From Sebastes aleutianus (taxonomy: Eukaryota; Chordata; Actinopteri; Perciformes; Sebastidae): a DNA stretch of 64,000 nt. Location: positions 14,218,195 to 14,282,194 of the forward strand of contig CAKAKS010000034.1 of NCBI GenBank assembly GCA_916700875.1. Direction: 5' to 3'. The notes below the pieces were generated by a model that saw only the letters and a list, made by a program, of their open reading frames with translations, did not search any database and was not told where the DNA came from. Positions 12,001 through 24,000 of the stretch are shown here, one piece after another; position 1 is the stretch's first letter, and each line of letters starts with the position of its first letter. The position numbers and the translations under genes were made by a program.

Positions 12001-15000
12001 TTCGTCAGCTCTTTTCTAGGCTACATCATGTGCCAAGAGGCGGATTTACTGATCTGGTTGTTAGCAGAGATTTTGCAGTTAGGTCTCAAGTAAAAAACCC
12101 TTTCATATGTGAGAGGACAGGGCTGTAACTTAACTTCTCTTTCATGCAGACTCTAAATAACTGAGATTGATTCCTGTTTCCTGATGTGTCTTTGATCTTT
12201 CTTAAATGTGGAAAAAAATAAACTCCCCGAAATACACTCCCCACTTTCATCATGACCCTAAATAAACGAGACATGTCAGTGTTTGAAGATCGCTGACTTC
12301 CGAGTTGAAAGATGAACTCTTTAAGATGCGAAAGGAAGTGGTCCCACCTCTGCGTCTGCTCCGCTAATGGACTGAACTTCTTCCAGTTCCCGGCTGGTCA
12401 AACTGGCACCGGACGTGAGTGGAACAGCAGGATCAGACCTTCCCGTCACTGCACGATCCCTGCAGACCGGCCAAGGCCCGCAGTTTCTGTCAGAGCTGCC
12501 AAGTCTCTGCAGGCCGCTTTATTAACTGACGCCCAATTAGTTTCTGATGGTCACAGCTCGCTTGTGCTTAATGGAGCAGGAGTCAAAATGAAAGCCGGGG
12601 GCCCTTTTATGTACAAGCCAAGTTCACGGTCAAGCCATTTTCTCCTCAGTGTTTTTCCTTTGAGTTAGAAAACTAAATCATCTCAGAAATGTCTCAAAGT
12701 TATTTTATTTTTTTTCCATTTGTAATACAAACGTGCCTGTCAGGACATTAATCTCAGCATAAATCAGGCCATGTCCTTAATCCACAGTTTTAACATTCAT
12801 TTGCTAATCTCAAGATGTTCTCAAGCAGCTGTGCTCTCTTTTTTCTGCACTTCTCACTCACCACCTCCTGAAACTCAGCGAAGCGCTAGATGATAAAATG
12901 GGCTGAATATCTGTGTCGCCCTACTTTGAGTTCCTGCTCCATTTTTGGCTTTCGGCTATTTATTCCCCGGACCTTCTGTTCCCCGCGTGTTTGTATGTCT
13001 CAAGTCTTTCAAAGCCAATTGATCTGACAAATAACGAATATAAGTTCTCCATCTGGTTTGCGGTTCTTTGATGCATTCAAACATGTCACACAAACTAAAT
13101 AACTTGTCCACTGATGAGACTTTTTGAAATATTTCCTTCAAAACCACGTTCTTATGTAACATTTTAAACTCCCAATCACTCCCAGTTAATATTCATAAAC
13201 CAAACACATCTTTTTCTAATAATTATCTCATGTTTTCTTTCCCCATATCATTGTGTGACATTCCTTAAAAACGGTGCCTATGTGGATCACTGCACAGCAT
13301 CATTCATTCTCTGTTATTCTCTGTTTTTCAGGAACAAGAAGAAAACAAAGGTGCAACTAGTTGGCCAGAATACTACATTGATCAGCTCAATTCAATGGCA
13401 GCTGTAAGTAATAACATAAACTCTATTTATTCTTTTTTTTTGGGATATAAAAATGGTCACAGAATAGTCCTGGAAGAAGGGCCCGTCCTCATTTTCTGAG
13501 GTTTCTTTATCGATTCAAGTTTCCGAGATTGTAAAAAACCCTCTGAGACAAATATGTGATTCTGGGCTATATAAATGAAACTTAAAGTGATAGTTCGGGT
13601 GTTTTGAAGTGAGGTTGTATGAGGTACATATCAATAAATAAACTGATTATGGCAAAGTTCCTCATATAACCCCACTTCAAAACACCCGAACTATCACTTT
13701 AACAACTTTCAACTAAATGAAGCTCGTAGTGAGCCAACAAATGACATACTTTTTAATTGAAATATTAAAGGATTTTATTTTAAATTCGCTGGGAATACAT
13801 TTTCCATGTGACCTGTACATCTCTGGAAATCAATAAGACTCAGATCTTCATGATGTTTAATCTTTTGTCGAACAGAGAACGACGCTCCTCGCTCTGGAGA
13901 AAGAAGACGAGGAAGAGCGGAACAAAACCATCGAGAGCTTGAAGACGGCTCTGAGGACACAACCTATGAGGTGGACAAATACTTCCTTTGTCTTTTTTTT
14001 TTATCTCCTCCCTGTCCTTTACACATAATGTCATCCACCATCACATCTCCTCTCATTCAACCTCCTCTCACCTTGTCTTTTCACTCTTTTCAGTTCCTCA
14101 CAGCATTATGTAAATGAGTCCCTTAAGAAGTGAACACCCATAAAGGTCACTGCAGTGTTGGCTAAAGATTTTTCATTGACGTGGATGTGCATTAAAGCCT
14201 TTCCATTTCGGGAACCAGAGCTTTTCACTGCACTCTAAAAGCAAATGTTATGGGTTATTTATTACATTTACTGGAGATGATTCAGGTATAGCACAAGGAA
14301 ACAGAGAGTGGAAGCACATATACGAACACACATTTAGCATTATAGTAATATTTCACATTAAAACTAAGTTGATTTCTCTGTTCCTGCTCTCCTCTCAGGT
14401 TCGTGACCCGTTTCATCGACCTGGACGGCCTCACGTGCATCCTGAACTTCCTGAAGAGCATGGACTACGAGACCACAGAATCGCAGATCCACACGTCTCT
14501 GATCGGCTGCATCAAAGCCCTGATGAACAACTCGCAGGGCCGCGCCCACGTCCTCTCTCACTCCGAGAGCATCAACATCATCGCTCAGAGCCTGGCCACG
14601 GAGAACATCAAGACCAAGGTGGCGGTGCTGGAGATCATGGGCGCCGTGTGCCTGGTGCCCGGCGGACACAAGAAAATCCTGGAGGCCATGCTGCACTACC
14701 AACGCTTCGCCTGCGAGAGGACGAGATTCCAGGTGGGTGGGAACAAAGTCAAGTGCACAGTTGTGGTTTTAAATCTTTCATTAGATAGATAAAGTCGTTT
14801 AAAAGCAACGTTGTGTGAAGATATTTATCAGACCTGTAATGACCTGTCATCCCGCAGACACTTATAAACGATCTGGACCGGAGTACGGGGCGATACAGAG
14901 ATGAGGTCAACCTGAAAACAGCCATCATGTCCTTTATAAACGCTGTGCTGAGTCAAGGCGCCGGAGAGGTGAATTATACACATTAGACAGCTTTTATGCT

Positions 15001-18000
15001 TCCTTTCACACGAGAAGGTCATCATGTCCCTCAGCCACTCGTTCAAGAGACTCTTTAAAACATTGTTTGCTTCCTTTGTTTTCTGCTAATTTATAATGTT
15101 TTTCAATACAGACAAGTGTGGAATTCCGTATCCACCTACGATATGAGTTCCTCATGTTGGGGATCCAACCTGTGATCGATAAACTACGCTCTCATGAAAA
15201 CGCCACATTAGACAGGTGAGTTGGAACATAGAAAAAGGGTAAAAGTGTCGAGCTTTGAAAGAATGCACCGGCTCCAGACTGGTGCCAATCAATGTCTATT
15301 GATCAGAAGCTGTGCAACATGAAATAAAAGGATTAATTTGGAAGAGTTAGATTAGAGTATTTAATCATTACTTTCCAGAGAGATCTTACAAAGTAAAACT
15401 TTCCGTCTATAAATGCATCACTTTTGCATGCTGCCTGTCTAATCCAGTCTTTCCCCACTCACACACTCAGGCATTTAGACTACTTTGAGATGCTGCGGAA
15501 CGAGGATGAGCTGGCTTTGTCAAAACGTTTTGAGTCGGTAAGGAGACGATCATTTCCTGACATTATTCTCACATTATTTGTGACTGTGAAATATTTAGCA
15601 GGAGATATTCACAGGGTTGTTGCTTCACTTCTTCTCCCTCCAGGTACATATAGACACCAAAAGTGCCACCCAAGTTTTTGATCTCATCCGCAAGAAGATG
15701 AACCACACTGATGCACACCCGCACTTTATGTCTGTCCTGCATCACTGTCTCCTCATGCCTCGTGAGTGTCTCTTTCAATTATTTATTACCGGGCTGTAAA
15801 ATGTGATTAAAAGCTGATGAGTTTATGATATCCTGAAATAGGATGAACAGGTGTGTCCGACTCAATTTTAACTAAGGGCCACAGTGGAAAATGAGAATCA
15901 CATCAAGGGCCAGACATATATAGTTTATTGACATGCTTTTATTTAATTGAAAAAATATAAATACAATGTCTTTGATTATATCGTTGGATGTCCCATTTAG
16001 CCCGTAAAGCCCTAAAAAAGTCAACAAAACAGTTGCTTAGCATTTAGTCAAGCAAAATAATACATTCTTAATACATTTTTACAAGTAGGCTACCATACAG
16101 CCTGTTTCACAAGCCTGAATATGACACCTCAATGGTTGTGTGGGACCATTAATAAAAAAATAAAAGTAAAAGATCTTTGATCATGTGGTTTACATGTCCC
16201 AAACCGCCTTGCCATCTGGCGTCAGCTGCACATAAACCCTAAAAATTGTGCCATCCTGTGTTAGCTAGCTTGCAGACAGAGGAGGCACGCCTGTGTGTTT
16301 GGTGTACGGGGCATGCGTTGCTGTGTTGACAACAACTAGGCGGGCCAAAATCTATTGAGAACCTAAATTGATATGGGAGCCGGATCAAAATTTGGCCCGC
16401 AGGTCTTGAGTTTGACACAATTGATAATGAGACTCCAAACAAAGTAGTAGTATCATTCCCACAAAATACACAGTGCATCGGTACCTCCTGGTTTCTGGCC
16501 AGAAAGATAAGGATGTTGACTTTGTGCAGATTAGTCAGCACCAGAAATTGGATAAGCACATTCCCAGCCAAACTGAATACTTACTCAAAGTAGGAGACTG
16601 TATTTGGCTCATAATTATGTTTTGATACCCTAAATCTGATTACAATTAGCCAGCTTTTCCTCATCATTTGACTTCAACAAAGAGCCACCAAACTGTTGAA
16701 GTAACCTTTTTCTTTTAACGCTCACCTTCCCCTTTAAGTGGCTTTTTAATGAGACCCCCTCCTCAGTTACTTTCCTGAGCGTGTAATTAACACTTCAACC
16801 GCAAGTGTTGCGGTCATACACTAGAGTTAATAAAGTGCTTGTGATGGTACTTAAATAGAAAAGAGGAATTAGAATAATATCACTGAATATGATGTGATGC
16901 AGTGAACATTTTATCCTGGTAGAGAGTAATAACAGGATGCCTTCCAACAGTAATGTAGCTATGTGTGTGTGAGTTTAAAAGGTTAACTATAGTGCCTCCC
17001 TTTATCCCATCAGTTATGACCAGTTATAAACTAATTGTTTCATCATAATCAAACAGCAGCTGTGGATTCAACTGCTTCTGTACTTTCTGAGACACTAATG
17101 GAGACATAATCCTAATCTCTCTTCCTTCCTCTCTCCTCAGACAAGAGAAGTGGTAACACGGTGCAGTACTGGCTGCTGTTAGACCGTATCGTCCAGCAGA
17201 TGGTCTTGCAGAACGACAAAGGCCACGACCCCGACGTCACACCACTGGAGAACTTTAACGTGAAGAACGTTGTCCGGATGTGAGTCCTCTGGTTTCCTCT
17301 GAAACAGACTGGATGAGTGCATGGAACAGATGACTCGGCCGCCAGAGTGAAGGATGTAGAACAATGTTGTGTTTGATGAGAAATGAAAAAGCCGCGTGCT
17401 CAACAGTGTTGGCTCAAAAATAGCTTCCCTTTTAAGATCAGAAAAACAATGACTGGAGTTGTTCACTGTAGTTGATTAATGTGTGTCATCCTCTCTTTGC
17501 AGGCTGGTAAATGAGAATGAGGTCAAACAGTGGAAAGAGCAGGCGGAGAAAATGAGAAAAGGTTTGTAAGACTATAAATGACTTACCCGAAATAGTTTGT
17601 TAATTAAAATCATGATTTTAGTAATATGATGAATATATCGCTGTGACTTCCCATCACAGAGCACCACGAGCTGCAGCAGAAGTTTGACAAGAAGGAGCGT
17701 GAATGTGATGCAAAGACTCAGGAGAAAGAGGACATGATGCAGACGCTCAACAAGATGAAAGAGAAGCTGGAGAAGGAGAGCACCGAGCACAAGAATGTCA
17801 AACAGCAAGCGGCCGAACTCGCTGTCCGACTGCATGAACTCAGCATCGTACGTTGTCCTTCATATTCACTGTCTCACTTCATAATAACCGTGAAATAATG
17901 TTGCATAATGACAACCAGTGATGGTCCAGAACAATCAATGAGTTCACATTAACAGCTGTGTACATTCATCCCACACAATGCCCTAGATAAAAAGCAGAAA

Positions 18001-21000
18001 ACTAAAAATAGAAACCGTTTAACTCTTCTATCTCAGTGCATATTGATTTGTTACTTTATGTTGTTGTTTGCATGAAATAGAAACACTTTTTTAGCTCTTA
18101 TTATTATTATGTCGCCCGAGTACTAGTTACCAAGTCCCACCACTGAAATAGATAAATGCATCAACAAAACATGTTATACAAAAGGTCATTTAAGTACTCG
18201 ACCCCCAAACACTGTTTTTTCTAGGACAATGCTTCCCACCTTTTTTGGTTTTTGACCACTCCTCACAGGTTATGGCCTTTCACTTGAAGGATTTTTAGAA
18301 GCCTGAAGAGAGGAAAGTATGCAGCATTTTTATAAGAAAGAAAAATTAGAAAAAATTGTTCATATAGGGCCGTAAAATTCATCAAATTTCAATTACAATT
18401 TTGGCTTCCAACAATTATGAAAACAAGATAATCAACATAAACTGATTGTGCTGCATTTCATTTCACAATGACGCTCTCGTTTTGTCTTGTGTTATAAATC
18501 CAGCGCACCCCTTTCCTGTACAGCGTTGCACTTTCGCTCGCTTGGCGGGTAATGAACAGCCGCTCGGTGTGGGAGGATCCCGGATTAAATTCTTTACACT
18601 AGAACGAAGTTCTTCATAGATCTAGCCTCTTAATTTTGCTCTCAAAGTGCACCAGATTGATGCATTTAACTTTAAAATATTGGCTACAAAATTTTCTTTC
18701 TAAATACTATTTGCTATAACCAAGCAGCCCTACGTTCATATATCCCTTTAATCATCTTCTGACCCCTCAGGTTTGGAACCACTGTTTCAGGACATAAAGG
18801 ACCCCCTAAGGGATTTGTACAGAAACATGAACAATTTAATTATTTTAAATGATAAGGCTGGTGATATTCTATATTTATGATCAGTATTTTCTTGTCCAGT
18901 GTTATCTGTGATATTAGAAACATTGTGTGTTACTCTCCCTGCAGAGACAGGCAGCGGTTGTTCCTGGAGGTCCTCCCTTACCCCCCGGTCCTCCCGGTGG
19001 TCCCCTGCCTCCTCCACCCCTACCAGCTTTTGCAGGCATGTGCCCACCTCCCCCGCCGCCTCCTGGGGGCATGATGCCTCCTCCACCTCCCCCACCACCT
19101 CCTCCTGGTGGACCCCCACCTCCTCCGGGACGCCCACCCATCGGAGGTATCCCTCCCCCGCCAGGAGCACCCCTAGGACCATCCCTGAAGATGAAGAACA
19201 TTCCCCAGCCATCGAATGCACTCAAGTCCTTCAACTGGTCCAAGTTAGCTGAGGTGAGACCCCAAAAAGACCTGAATATATAATATTATATTGATGCTTT
19301 GTGTTAGAATATGAGCTATAAATGTCTTATTGTCCTCTGCTCAGAATAAACTGGAGGGCACTGTGTGGATGGAGGTGGACGATGCCAAGGTTTTCAAAAT
19401 CCTGGACCTTGAGGACATTGAAAAGACCTTCTCAGCCTATCAGAGACAGCAGGTACTGAGGTTGAAGCAGTTCATCTCTCCAGCTCACCAAATGTCGGCG
19501 TCTAGTGTCAGAGAGGGCCGGGGGGTGGAGTGGTTGGGTGGAAGCTTGCTCGCATTTTTGTGATTTTAGACTTGGCTTGTGTTGAGATTTTCTAAAATTT
19601 CTCCTGTTTTGCAACTTTTGATTTCTCAAGCAAAGTTGGAGATGAGGAGAGGTCAGATAATTGACCAAAAAAAACAAGTCAGCCTGAAGTAAAAAAAAAA
19701 AAGTTAAAGGGAGAAATTGCCAGATACATTTTGGGGTTTATTAGATGCCAAACTTTCATGCTTGAATCATCTTAAAACGCCTTCTTACATCTGAACAGAA
19801 TGCTGTTTTTTTTTTGCTATTTTTGTTTGTGGTTTTGATCATTTTGCCATATTTGTGATTGAAAATGCATGAGTGAGCTGCTCAGAATCGACTATTTTCT
19901 TCTTTGTGCTTTAGTTTCTAGCTTTTCGTGATCATTAGTGTCTTTATTAGTTGTGCAGAAGAGAATGAGCATGTCTTTCAAAGTTCAAGAAGCATGTCCA
20001 ACACACATAATAAGATGGATTGAATATTAATGAATTGGAAGTGTCTCTGTTCACAAACACAAAGACAACCTTTGCTAAATTTAGATCCTCACTGTTGGCC
20101 TGATTAGTTTAAACAGAAACATGACCGATTGATTTCCTATGTGCACAGCATGTGAACTGTAAGCACGTATTGATCAACTCACTCACGTCTCACTGCTGCT
20201 CACTTCATTACTGACGGATCCGTCGTCGTCTGACTGTCGAATGAGCTTTGATTCATGTGCCGTTTGTTTTTATGGGCTGCAATCACGTAACTGCTTTACT
20301 TATTCTAATGAGTGCTTACATCTTCCCTGCTTCTTGCCTGCATTTTAGGACTTCTTTATGATCAATAACAGCAAACAGGTGAGTGCTCTTACAGTACAGT
20401 ACAATCTGGATTTTGTGTTGTTCCTCGTGGATTCAGTCAGACTTTATTTATATGTCCTACGTCATGTCCCTGTTGTACTTTTCTTCTTACTCAATGTGTC
20501 ACCAACAGAATATATATGCAAGACTTTTTGTTCAGTTTTTTTGCATGTATTTAATGTGACGACCTCCCTGTGTGTTTCAAAGTCTTTGTGCTGTATCTTA
20601 AGGTCTTGTGTGGGATTTGAGGGCATGTGTTGTCTCTGTTGTTGTGTGTCTGTGGGTGACTGTAACTAAATTCGTTAAAATAGCTTGTTACGCTCTTAAC
20701 TTCTTCATCACTTTGCTCACAGAAAGAGGCAGAAGACGACACGCTGAGCTCTAAAAAATCTAAGGAGCTGTCAGTCATCGACGGCCGTCGCGCTCAAAAC
20801 TGTAACATCCTCCTCTCGCGGTAAGTTTGTATCAGCATCATAACACTTATAAAAACAGTACTGACACTGCACTGGTTGTAATGGATTTTTTATATTCTTT
20901 CTCATTGTGTCTAAAATGTATTTAATTTTTTTTTTCGAAAGTTAAATTTGAGGTTACACAATCTTGTTTTCAATGAGATCAATAAGAGTCAATAAAAAAC

Positions 21001-24000
21001 AAATAATATATAATAATATAATAGCATAAAGACACAGACGTAATAGAGTGACAGCAGACAGAAGCAAGCAGGGCTCTCCCACAACCCCAAACCTCCTCTA
21101 CTACAGTAAATGTTTTTTACAAGCATCATCTACAGGAAACTAAAAGGGAGAAAACATAATTAACACATGCCAGACCAAAAAGTACTGAAGTACTAATAGT
21201 ACTAAACTACACAAGGTCGAGAAAAACATACAGATGAGAACAAACATAGTATTCAAAGATAATGATAAATACAGTCAAAGTTGTTCCAGTCTGATGGGGC
21301 TTTTTATTTAACAACTCATCTCTCATTTTCTTTAGAATAATGTCTAGTATGTCTAAGTGAGTATGATTAATTAAATGTAACTAAAAGCTTTCTTAGGGCG
21401 CTTTCACATGTCAACACTTTGTCCGTTTTAATTAGTACACTATTTAGTAGTGAACCAAAACACAGGCTGCCTGTGTGGGCATTTGTTGAGATGTACGCAG
21501 GTAAATGACAGGTTAACATGAGTGGGAGAGGACTGACCTGGACTTCTGCAGAAGTCAGAGGTTTGCTTGACATCTGGGTCGAAGAGAACATAACAGAATA
21601 TGCTAAATAAAGTCCACAAAAATAGCAACGTTTATAGACCTTTCTAAGCTTGACAACAGAGTCATACCAGATGGGCCCCTTTTGTATTTGCTGTTGCATT
21701 GTTTGTTAATGCAGTAGCTGACAGGAAGTAAACTTGGACCAAAGTTGTTTCCATAGCAACAGAATGGCAATGAAAAGGTCTATAAAATCATTTGAGATAA
21801 ACTGAAAGAGAAGGGATTCGTGCAGAGTCAAAGTGAAAAATACTTCAACAGCAATACGTCAAAGTCTGCAGCAGCTCTCGACACGGAAAAGATAAACTCG
21901 CTCTATCGTACATGCCCCTCAGCAAAAAAAAACTTTTTTTATTTGGTCCGCTTTAATTTGTGCGCTGTGAAACCGAACCAGAACTAAATGGAAAACGAAC
22001 CAAAAGTATAAATTTCACTCTGATTCGGACTAGCCAAACAGACTATGACTTGTGAAAACACCCTTAAATATGAAGGATAGCTAAAGTAATGCATCTGTTT
22101 TGTGCTGCAGGCTGAAACTTTCTAATGAGGAGATGAAGAGAGCCATTCTGACCATGGACGAACAGGAGGACCTTCCCAAAGACATGCTGGAGCAGGTACG
22201 CCGTCAGGTTTAGGATTAACAGATGAATCAAATGTGCTTTCATTTAGTGACTGCACTTTGACCGCTTACTAAAAATAGCAGCAGAGTGAGTTGATGCCTG
22301 TCAGCACCACCTTCAGCATTCAGCCATTAGCCGTTTTCAGAGCCAAACATCAGCCTGTGCTGCAACTCTGATAACACTATATTTTATTGATTTTCCTCAT
22401 TTTGCAGTACAGGTGAATGTTTGAAATGTATATTAAAGAGTTTTTCCTTGTTCCATCAGCTGCTGAAGTTTGTCCCAGAGAAGAGCGACGTTGATCTTCT
22501 GGAGGAGCACAAACATGAGCTGGACCGAATGGCGAAACCCGACCGTTTCTTCTACGAGATGAGCAGGTACTTTACAGTTTTTCTTCCTCATGTGCTGCCT
22601 TTTTTATTTCTGTATTAAACAGAATCCAACCTCATACCTGACAGCATCAGATCAGTGCAGCACTCTGCAGATTAGATGACAAACAATAGCCATTGTTTCC
22701 TCTCAGTCGGGGCAGATAAGTGAAATGACACATGGGTTTTGTATTTACCAGGAACAATAGCTGAATGTGTGAATCACTCTTAATGTGTTGGTTAATAAAT
22801 CAAGTCTGTAATATAATAACAGTTATGTAATAAGTCCTGTGAGATAAAAAGGAACAAAGGAAACGTGTCACGACTCGTCCACTAACTGCATAAATACATT
22901 AAAACCAGAGAAACGTACGTGTCAGTTAAATGCAGAATTATACCGTTTGTTTTTTCGCTTTGTTTTTAATGATTTACTGTAGTTTGCCAGTTTTTTGTCA
23001 TTGGAGTTTACTCGGAGTACAGAGTGGACTGGAGGACAGATGTCACTGTGGTATTCATTAGCTGCAGAGTCAGTGGTTTATAAGCTAAAATGCAAAAACA
23101 CTGCCAAAAATAAGCTTCATTACCACAACTTTATATGTGAGCACACAGGCGGCTTGGTTTATTTTGCTCAAGCACAATGTCCATGTTTGTGGCTTTTGTC
23201 TAAATTGGTGGATTTCCCGTGTTTATAATTTATTATTTTTGACTTATTTCTGTTCTCCTCTGACACGCATTTTCCATCCCCTGTCCAGAATAAACCACTA
23301 CCAGCAGAGGCTGCAGTCTTTATACTTCAAAAAGAAGTTTGCAGAGCGGATAGCTGAGATCAAACCCAAAGTTGAAGGTGGGGAAAGTGACATTAACTCT
23401 GTATAAAGATGAAAATGATATTTGAATTCTATTTATTTTTTACCATTGAAGCATCTCTGTTGTCATATTTTTCCCTTTGTATATTTGCCAAGCTGCTTAA
23501 GTCTAAAAATACATCAGTTAGACACATTTAATCATCTAAAAACATGTATTTTCTTTATGTTTTCCTGTCTCAGCTCTGGCCAAGGCATCTAAGGAGATCT
23601 TACACAGCAGGAGCCTGAAGCAGCTGCTGGAGGTGGTGCTGGCCTTTGGAAACTTCATGAACAAGGGTCAGAGGGGGAACGCTTACGGCTTCAAGGTGTC
23701 TTCGCTCAACAAGATCGCCGATACCAAATCCAGTATCGACAAGTAAGAACAGTTTTTCAATTGTAACATCAAAACCTTGCAGGCGGTAACTAAAACAATG
23801 GCGTGCAATATATAAAAGTCACATCTGGAATACAGGGAATGTGATATAGATGAAACGCCATCTGGTTATTCATATCTGACCGTACATAATAAAAGCGATA
23901 TATTGCACGTTTGACACGTTCACTGCCTTGAAGGTCGGTCCGCCTCAGTGTGTCTCTATTTGCAGGAACATCACTCTCCTGCACTACCTGATCACCATCC

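Larger units (their letters stand above)
9053..13331 (+). other. daam1 intron of 4.3 kb: one hAT-like element and an old repeat, otherwise no gene seen
   Basis: Besides 10615-11155 the intron holds only scattered short frames. The longest (145 codons, minus strand, 11548-11985) has no recognisable domain and no conserved neighbours. A poly-A run lies at about 10388. Confidence 0.6.

Noticed and set aside
18914..19243. Glycine-rich minus-strand frame
   Set aside because: It is the reverse reading of the polyproline FH1 exon; CCN codons read as GGN on the other strand.
20349..20669. 103-codon frame running over the daam1 microexon
   Set aside because: Only the 30 bases between the acceptor and gtgagt match the formin; the rest is intron in another frame.
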